Of a stretch of 64,000 nt of DNA, positions 56,441 to 64,000 are shown in pieces. The position numbers and the translations under genes were made by a program. The DNA is from Bryoerythrophyllum caledonicum (lineage: Eukaryota; Streptophyta; Bryopsida; Pottiales; Pottiaceae). The notes under the pieces are model-generated. The model was not told where the DNA came from, did not search any database, and worked only from the letters and a program-made list of their open reading frames with translations. Position 1 is the stretch's first letter. Each line of letters begins with the position of its first letter. The DNA lies in the NCBI GenBank assembly GCA_963971425.1, contig OZ020525.1:7795560-7859559 (forward strand), given 5' to 3'.

Positions 56441-57310
56441 CTGCTCTTACCTAATTCACACTTCCAATGGCCGGGGCTTCCGGCTCTCATTCCCTCAGTT
56501 CCTCTTCTCGCACCGTCTCTCCACACCCATGTTCTCTCTCTTCCTACAGCCTTTCTCCCAACCGAATGCCACCTCTCCAGGGAGTAACCCCCCAACCTTC
56601 GTTCTCCTTGAGTTCCCAAAAAAGGTTCCCCGCCGCCTTTGGCCTCCTTCCATAAATGGCTTACTTCTTACAAAACCTATTAAACCTATAACTACTAATT
56701 CCTTGCCACCCTTGCATTTAAGAAGAGTGGGTGTCCCACTAACCAAGGAATATCTAAATCTAAACATTGACTGATCTCAATAAGTGAGCTATTAGCTAAT
56801 TACCAAGGGTGAAAAATTTAATTTAATCTACCTAAATTGAATTCCCCTTGCTTGGGGTTAGGATTAATTTACCAAGTGATGGTGACGTCTTTTCCCACTT
56901 CTTTTGGACTTTTTTTCTTTTCCTACTTTTTAAGGGCTTTTTGAGCCTCCTCTTTTTTCTTTCTCCTTCTCCTCATCATCATTCTCCTTTTTCTCCTAAT
57001 TTTTCCCCTGGTTTTCCCCACCACTTTACTTTTCTTTCTTTTCTATTGTTTTTGTTTTCTTTTTTTCTTTTTCCTTCTCTAACCTTCTCTTCATTTTTTC
57101 CTTCCGTAATTATTTTTTTGGTTAACTTAATAAAACCCGTGGTCGCCATAAGTGGCTCCTATTTAAGGAATTAGTGAATGGGAAGGCCATTTAGCCATAT
57201 TGATCAAAAATCATGGGTTAATCTTATTGGATTACCCACTTCAACTACTAGTTGAACCTAACACAATTGATGTGCGGTCCATTCATCATCGGGAGCCGTT
57301 TTGGCGGCTC
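56441..57310 (+). repeat. Left arm of the long inverted repeat
   Basis: Matches the reverse complement of 61,070-61,990 over its whole length at moderate divergence. Anchors: GGCCGGGGCTTC, GTGTCCCACTAACCAAGGAA TATC, TTTAGCCATATTGATCAAAA, ACTACTAGTTGAACC, GGGAGCCGTTTTGGCGGCTC AC. No intact gene. Confidence 0.8.
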
Positions 57311-57328
57311 ACGAGCTCCTTCAGTGTC

Positions 57329-57858
57329 TTAATTCCCAAAGGACCAAATGTCTATAAATTTATCACTTTATATTTTTTCCACAACAGTATGTGGTGTAAA
57401 CCTTCATACGGACCATTTGGAATATGAGTATGAAATATATTAAGTTCACAAAAAAATAAAGTGTGAATTAAGAAATATCGAACTTCCACTCCTTGCACAA
57501 TTTTTTTCAATATGCTTCACTTGTCCTCCTCCTCTAAAACTTGGTGTATAAGGAAATAACACCATGCTTACGAAGATGGTAATAGATGAAGACCTAATGG
57601 AAAGCCAAACATTGAAAACAAGTGAAGTCACAGTTTCCTGATCCACTAAACGCAGGGACGATAATAACCATATGCTTGACTTCAAACACTATAATTTTTC
57701 AATCCGTGCGGTTAAAATTTATAAAGTTTGGTGGATATATCACTTAATAAATCTTAATTGAGATCTTATGGTCAGAACTGAAAATCTTCATTGCAGCAAA
57801 ATCCGACATTTATGAAGTGTTTGTGGTGTTAAACAGTGACGGTATCTTAGGGAATAAA
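57329..57858 (+). mobile_element. MITE copy 3 (about 520 bp)
   Basis: TTCCCAAAG at 57,333 and CTTAGGGAA at 57,846-57,854, preceded by TTAA and followed by TAAA. It shares CAATCCGTGCGGTTAAAATT TAT and the GTGTTTGTGGTGTTAAA region with copies 1 and 2. It sits inside the inverted-repeat structure, just after the left arm. Confidence 0.6.
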
Positions 57859-58052
57859 TCTACAGGTAACCGGCGATTTTTTCAGCATGCCCTCTGCTTT
57901 TGACATTATTATATTTCATTACATACAAGATTGGCGGCCAACCTAGGTTTAAATTAAGAAGCAACTACGTATTTGAAACTATCCATAAATGAGATTTAGT
58001 TGTAGTGGAGTGCCGAGGTAGTGGGCAAAAGCTGTCAGCCAATTTTTGTAAT

Positions 58053-58790
58053 ATGCCCAAGAGACGGAGGAGACAATCACTATACTTCACAAGCTCTAAG
58101 CAACTCAAGAAGTCCAATCAGATGAGGGGATTGAGGTCGACTTCTAGGCTAGTTTCCGGGAGTGAGACCGCGACAGTGCTTGAGTTTGAAAGACATTGCA
58201 GAACTCCTGAGATGTCTGGAGATACTCCCAACGGTCTAGATGGTATTGCAGTGAACACGATGGGACAAGAGCAGAATTTGACGATTCATTCGAGGGAAAG
58301 CCAAAGTAGTAGCAATGATACAAGAGGGCAAGAGCATGCTGAGACTATTCAAAGTAGAGAGCCATCAGCAGAACGAGGTTTTTTCACGGTTCCTTTCGTC
58401 ATTTGTTATGCATATAAAATCATTTAGACATAGTTACTTGGGTTTGTACTCTCATTTTGTGGTTTCGATAAAATTCCTTTCAGAAGGCAATGTGTTAGAG
58501 TTTGAGGCGGCCGACAAGGGAAGTCGTAATAGTGATGAAAGTAGCCACGTTAAGACTGTACTATGTTTATTGGAGGTAGTTTTCTGTTGACTTGATTTAG
58601 GGTTTTAGTCTACTGATAAGGTCTTGGCGGTAGAAATACGTGCACTCTATTAGAGATTGTGGAGCTCGTAAGACGTTGACCTAAACAACTTTCTTCGCTT
58701 TCTGCAGGCGACATTGCTATTCAACCAACAAGGAGCGGGAGTGAAGCCGAAGATCTTCATTATTCTGCAAGCGACATGGAAGGTTCGAAT
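58053..58790 (+). pseudogene. Captured 5' exons of a ParB-methyltransferase paralogue
   Basis: ATG at 58,053 (MPKRRRRQSLYFTSSKQLKKS), exon to 58,377 (CGAG|GT), then 58,484-58,575 (acceptor TTTCAG; phase-1 join gives EGNVLEFEAADKG), then 58,708-58,783 (acceptor TCTGCAG, donor GGAAG|GT; GDIAIQPTRSGSEAEDL). This is the basic-then-acidic N-terminus seen in the probable first exon at 48.2 kb. After 58,790 nothing of the ParB or methyltransferase domains follows. Intact splice sites on a truncated gene inside an inverted-repeat element fit gene-fragment capture as in Pack-type transposons. It could instead be the truncated end of an older full copy. Confidence 0.5.
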
Positions 58791-61069
58791 ATTTCCAAAT
58801 TTCATTGTTGTCGTTCAAATTCACGGTATTAGCATTAGAGTACAACGATATGGTCGGCAAGCACTCCATCTTAGGGTATGATCGGATAAACATTCCTTAG
58901 GGTATAATTAGCAAGCACTCTGTTTTTGGGTTGCCGATGTTGGCAACTATTTTGTGGGATTGGGAGTCGTGATTGGGAGTCGTGATTGCGTATTTTGCCC
59001 GAGGTGCAACTGTGTCTATGCGTACGTTGGTTGTCATGTGACTCAGGTCAGGGCGGAGCCAGACCACGGCGCGCGACCTTCGCCGACATCGGCACCACTC
59101 ACGGCTTGACGTGAATGTCAATTGTTCTACGAACCAAAGTCGTTTCAGATCCAAGGACGTTTTAGATCCAAGGACGTTTTAGATTTGAGGTCGTTTTATA
59201 TTCTAGTGTAGGGCCCTTCACAAAGCCGTTTTATTGAGATTTTCTTCCAAGCTATGACACATGAGGAGGCAGCTGTATTTCAAATTCGGGTTGTTTGTGG
59301 GTGGAGGTGTCTTGCCTTGCGCGCAACTCCTTCAGCGCGGTTGAAACTGGTGCCATCCTTTGGTGAGTTTTGTATTCTTGTGTGAAAGTCGTTTGTGAGC
59401 ATATTTGTGAGCATATTTGTAAGCATATTGCGTGAAAGTCGTTTGCGAGCGTATGCTATTGTTGTCCGTTTGGAAGTTGAATACGAGCCTGGTTTAGCGC
59501 CTGAACGGGCTGCCGATGTCGGCAGTGGAGAACGACAAATATTTTGGATGGAGAACTAGAGTCGCTGGGTTTAGGGTTAGAACCATCGCCGACATCAGCA
59601 GTCCTCGTGACAACAGGTCCTCGTTGGTTCCTCGGGACCGGCAGTGGAGAACGATGAATGTATTGGTGGAGAACAGTGCTTCGTTGGGTTTACATGCGAA
59701 CCATCGCCGACATCGGCGGTCTTTATGACCTCTTGACCTATCTGGTTCTTCGGGACTAGCATTGGAGATCGACAAATATTTTGGGTGGAGAACTAGACTC
59801 GATGGGACTACATGCGTACCATCGCCGACGTCGGTAGTCTTAGAGACAACAGGACCTCGCTGGTTTGTAGGGACCGACAGTGGAGATTGACGAATGTATC
59901 GGGTGGAGAACTAGACTCTCATGCGTACCATCGCCGACATCGGCAGTCCTCGTGACCTTTGGACCTCGAGACCTGTACCTAGGTGGTTCCTCGGGACCTC
60001 GGGACCTGGACCTAGCTGGTTCCTCGGGACCATGCATCGGCAGCAAGCATGGCTTCTTCTTCATCGACAGACTTAGTGGAGTGGGGAGGCAGGCATCTAT
60101 CTAGCTCATCTTCTCACATGAATCGCTTGAATCGCATCGCCGACATCGGTTGACGTATTGACTTACATGGCATTGACGTGCATCGGAAGACAAATTTACT
60201 TGCATGGCACTCGTTAGGTCATGGAGCAATGGTTTATGGAGATATTTGTCTCCTGTATAGAGGGTCGTGAAGTAATGTTTGCAGGTTGTCCGAGACGCAA
60301 GCATTTTCACCTTGGAATATTTACCTTGGAAGATATGGCTTGGAATATTCACCGTGGAATACGAGGCATCGGGGAGAGCAATACAAGAGCATTACCTGAT
60401 GCCGATATCAGCAGTGGTGAACCACGATTTTGTTTTTCTGAGCAACGAGCTTGACTAGAGCTTGACCGACATAAGCGACATGAGCTTGACTGGAGCTTAT
60501 CGACATGACCAAACTGAGCTTGACTGGAGCTCGATACAAGCTTGACTGGAGCTTGTCTGGAACTTGACCAAACTGCTACTAATAACAAGGTCACTGGTTC
60601 ATGCAGAATTCGTGCCAAGGTCACGGTCACTGTGCCTTGGTCACGGTCTTCTGTGCCTTGGTCACGGTCTTCTGTGCCTTGGTCACGGTCTTCTGTGCCT
60701 TGGTCAATTATCAGTGAGCCAAGGTCACGGTCACTGTGCTTGGTCACGGTCCTCTCTCGTGTAGAGAGGGTCGGGATTCACTGTTCGCAAGTGAGCATAA
60801 TCAAGCTGTCCGAGACGTGGGTTGGGCCGATGAATATAGGTTTGAATATGTTGATTTATCATCGCATCACCTTTTTGGTGGAAATATAAACTTCATTCCC
60901 TCCCTCACTAATGTATCCAGATTCCCTGTCGATTTCGGGCTACCGATATCGGCAGTGGTAGATTGCGATACTGATTATGATTTCCTTCTAAGTTCGTGGA
61001 CGCAAATTTTTGAGATCATGGACGCAGTTATTTGAGTTTAGCCAACCGCAGTTTACGGGTGCCAATATC
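58791..61069. repeat. Interior with TGCCGATATCGGCA-like palindromes and tandem repeats
   Basis: Near-palindromes of the form GCCGA(C/T)(A/G)TCGGC recur about a dozen times (for example near 58,927, 59,086, 59,512, 59,587, 59,706, 59,823, 59,932, 60,130, 60,400, 60,948 and 61,050). At 59,505-60,010 they sit at one end of a unit of about 115 bp repeated four times (CATCGCCGACATCGGCAGTC, CGGGTGGAGAACTAGACTC). GAGCTTGACTGGAGCTT is repeated at 60,445-60,570, and a 22-bp unit with CCTTGGTCACGGTCTTCTGT is repeated at 60,612-60,760. I see no gene. Confidence 0.65.
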
Positions 61070-61990
61070 GGCATTGGTGTGAGCCGCAAAAACGGCCCAC
61101 GATGTTGAATGGGCCACGCATCGCGTCCATAAAGGTTAACTAGTAGTGGAGATAGGTTATCCCATGGGTTAGCTCGTGGTTTTTGATCAAAATAGCTAAA
61201 TAGCCTTCCATGCGCTAATTCCTTAACTCGGAACCACTTATTGGCAATCGCGGAATTTATATAGTTAGCCAAAAAATAAATAGAAAGGAAAAAAAATGAA
61301 GAAAAGGCAGGAAAGGCAAAAACAATAGAAAAGAAATAAAATTAGTAGTGGCGAAGAAGAATTTACCTCCTACCGAATCAGGGACCGCCGTTGGCCTCGG
61401 TGAGGAAATCACGGGGAAAAATTAGGAGAAGAAGAAGAAGGATGGTGAGAAACGAGAAAAAAGAAGAAGAAGGCCTTAAAAGCCATAAAAAAAATAATAA
61501 CCAAAAATCCCAAAGGAGTGCAAAAGAAAAAAACCTCACCATCACTTGGTAAATTAGTCCAAACCCCAGGCAAGGGGAATTCAAGTAAGGTAGATTGGTT
61601 AGAATTTTTACCCTTGGAAATTAGCTAAATTAGCTCACTTATTGAGATCATGCACACCCATGTGGCATGGAGTCAAAGTTTAGATTTAGATATTCCTTGG
61701 TTAGTGGGACACCCACTTTTGTAAAATGCAAAAGTGGCACGGGATTAGTAGTCCTAGGGTTAAGAGGCTTCGTAAGAACGGGGTCATTAATGAAAGAAGG
61801 CCAAAGGCGGCGGGGAACATCCATGGGAACCAAAGAAAGCAAGGCTGGGCGGTTACCCCTGGAGACAGGGATAATTTTCGAGAGTGTGCAAGGAATGTGG
61901 AGAGAAAGAACAGCGAGAGAGACTCAGAAAAATTGAGAGAGAGGCGAGAAGCCCCAGCCACGAACTGGAGAACAACGTTAGGTTAGACCA
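61070..61990 (-). repeat. Right arm of the long inverted repeat
   Basis: Reverse complement of 56,441-57,310. The clearest anchor is GATATTCCTTGGTTAGTGGG ACAC (61,689-61,712). The arm ends where the 40-bp minisatellite begins. Confidence 0.8.
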
Positions 61991-63605
61991 ACTCAAGTAA
62001 GCACGACGAACAAGAGGAGCAAGACCAAGAGCTAGAGTAAGCACGATAAACAAGAGGAGCAAGATCAGGAGCTGGAGTAAGCACGACGAACAAGAGGAGC
62101 AAGATCAGGAGCTGGAGCAAGCACGACGAACAAGAGGAGCAAGATCAACAGCTGGAGTAAGCACGACGAACAAGAGGAGCAAGATCAAGAGCTCGAGTAA
62201 GCAGGACGAACAAGAGGAGCAAGATCAAGAGTTGGAGTAGGCAGGACGAACAAGAGGAGCAAGATCAGGAGCAGGAGCAAGCACGACAAACAAGAGGAGC
62301 AAGATCAGGAGCTGGAGCAAGCACGACGAACAAGAGTAGCAAGATCAAGAGCTGAAGTAAGCAGGACGAACAAGAGGAGCAAGATCTGGATCTAGAGTAA
62401 GCACGACGAACAAGAGCAGGAAGATGAGGAGCTGGACTAAGCACGACGAACAACAGGACCAAGATCAAGAGCTGAAGTAAGCAGGACGAAGAAGAGGAGC
62501 AAGATCTGGATCTAGAGTAAGCACGACGAACAAGAGCAGCAAGATGAGGAGCTGGAGTAAGCACGACGAACAAGAGGATTAAGATCAAGAGCTAGAGCAA
62601 GCACGACGAACATGAGGAGCAAGATCAAGAGCAGGAGTATGCACGACAAACAAGAGGAGCAAGATCAACAGCTGGAGTAAGCACGACGAACAAGAGGAGC
62701 AAGATCAAGAGCTGGAGCAAGCACGACGAACAAGAGGAGCAAGACCAGGAGCTGGAGTACGCACGACGAACAAGACGAGCAAGACCAAAAGCTGGAGTAA
62801 GCACGATAAACAAGAGGAGCAAGATCAGGAGCTGGAGTAAGCACGACAAACAAGAGGAGCAAGATCAGGAGCTGGAGCAAGCACGACGAACAAGAGGAGC
62901 AAGATCAACAGCTGGAGTAAGCACGACGAACAAGAGGAGCAAGATCAAGAGCTCGAGTAAGCAGGACGAACAAGAGGAGCAAGATCAAGAGTTGGAGTAG
63001 GCAGGACGAACAAGAGGAGCAAGATCATGAGCTGGAGCAAGCACGACAAACAAGAGGAGCAAGATCAGGAGCTGGAGCAAGCACGACGAACAAGAGTAGC
63101 AAGATCAAGAGCTGAAGTAAGCAGGACGAACAAGAGGAGCAAGATCTGGATCTAGAGTAAGCACGACGAACAAGAGCAATAAGATGAGGAGCTGGAGTAA
63201 GCATGATGAACAAGAGGATTAAGATCAAGAGCTAGAGCAAGCACGACGAACATGAGGAGCAAGATCAAGAGCAGGAGTATGCACGACAAACAAGAGGAGC
63301 AAGATCAACAGCTGGAGTAAGCACGACGAACAAGAGGAGCAAGATCAAGAGTTGGAGCAAGCACGACGAACAAGAGGAGCAAGACCAAGAGCTGGAGTAT
63401 GCACGACGAACAAGAGGAGCAAGACCAAGAGCTGGAGTATGCACGATAAACAAGAGGAGCAAGATCAGGAGGTGGAGTAAGCACGACGAACAAGACGAGC
63501 AAGATCAAGAGCCGGAGCAAGTAGGACGAACAAGACGAGCAAGATCAGGAGCAGAAGCAAGCACGACGAACCAAAGGAGCAAGATCAAGAGCGGGAGTAA
63601 GCACG
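61991..63605 (+). repeat. 40-bp minisatellite with a 760-bp higher-order repeat
   Basis: About 40 copies of a 40-bp unit (GAGCAAGATCAAGAGCTGGA plus GTAAGCACGACGAACAAGAG). The series of unit variants at 62,121-62,840 reappears at 62,881-63,600 in the same order, giving a 760-bp (19-unit) higher-order repeat. Open frames across it encode only repeats. Confidence 0.93.
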
Positions 63606-64000
63606 ATGTCGTGTTGAGAAACTTTGCTTTAGGAAAGACATGGTCTTTTTTGCATTTAGGTAGTTAAGTGCAAGACTTATCTTGTATGTGTGGCTTCAAC
63701 AAACATAAAAAATGGCTATTTTGCCTTTCTTTTGTTTCTAGTCTATCTCCATAACACTCTTAATCTAGAAGTTCCCATCTTCAAACGCTGCCTTTAAAAA
63801 TCCCACCACTAATTTTCACATAACTTTCTATCTACAAGTCTAATGATTCTAGGATTTTGACACAACCTTTATAATCTTGTTAAAAAGCTATGTACCAATT
63901 TTCACTATTACTGGATCAATTCTCAACAAGATCCATGGCCTCAAACTCCTCTGCCTCTAATATCAGCCCCCCCTACTTCAATTCTTCATCACTCCTATTC
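63606..64000. other. Right edge of the window, no gene seen
   Basis: AT-rich sequence without repeat or ORF support. Confidence 0.4.

Noticed and set aside
62265-63520. Leu/Val-rich ORFs that look like membrane proteins
   Set aside because: They are antisense readings of the 40-bp minisatellite; the hydrophobic look comes from repeated CTCTTG/CTTGCTC codons.
55436-63605. CRISPR-like arrays
   Set aside because: The arrays are head-to-tail tandem repeats without unique spacers, in a eukaryotic context.
1-64000. LTR retrotransposon or other virus-like element
   Set aside because: I found no reverse transcriptase, RNase H, integrase, protease, capsid or envelope motif and no LTR pair. The Pro-rich ORF at the window start could be a gag-like protein, but nothing in it supports that.

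Overview
The window looks like repeat-rich nuclear DNA of a plant-lineage eukaryote, most likely a non-seed streptophyte (bryophyte, lycophyte, fern or charophyte alga). It shows GT-AG introns, short TTTAGGG runs near 34.50 kb, MULE, Sola-like and MITE elements, and a SET gene with the signature residues of plant SUVR1/2/4 histone H3K9 methyltransferases. I recognise no reverse transcriptase, integrase, capsid or envelope gene, and no tRNA, rRNA or CRISPR array.
The backbone is one long minus-strand gene, about 48.24 to 8.25 kb, that appears to join a ParB-like domain to a beta-class amino DNA methyltransferase-like domain. Two DNA transposons split it. A 7.4-kb element (32,929-40,352) has imperfect terminal inverted repeats (TIRs) and a 10-bp target site duplication (TSD). 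A 23.0-kb element (9,014-32,044) has 22-bp TIRs (21 of 22 identical) and a 4-bp TSD. At both sites, removing the element and one TSD copy restores the open reading frame.
The 23-kb element is the most exciting object here. It carries a Sola-like DDE transposase (28.4-31.5 kb, minus), a coiled-coil/RING-like gene (10.5-13.2 kb, plus), and a diverged paralogue whose 3' exons encode pre-SET, SET and post-SET domains (19.2-24.1 kb, plus). It therefore looks like a giant transposon carrying a histone methyltransferase. Its noncoding DNA is strewn with TTGTAC/GTACAA motifs, and it also holds a 24-bp minisatellite, a TTAA-flanked MITE and other tandem repeats.
Left of it, 0-2.5 kb holds a TCCGGA-rich partial gene of unknown function, 2.6-3.15 kb an unknown ORF, and 3.5-7.8 kb a divergent protein-kinase-like gene between two GTCCGCGG minisatellites. 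Right of the split gene, 43.6-46.3 kb is a TCGGGA-rich repeat with four copies of a 30-bp near-palindrome. 48.9-54.3 kb holds two decayed SWIM-type MULEs in opposite orientation. 55.4-63.6 kb is a foldback-like structure: inverted arms of about 0.9 kb, each with a minisatellite outside, around an interior that carries a second copy of the first exons of the ParB-methyltransferase gene.
All exon joins are read by eye. Functions come from motif recognition, not from a search.
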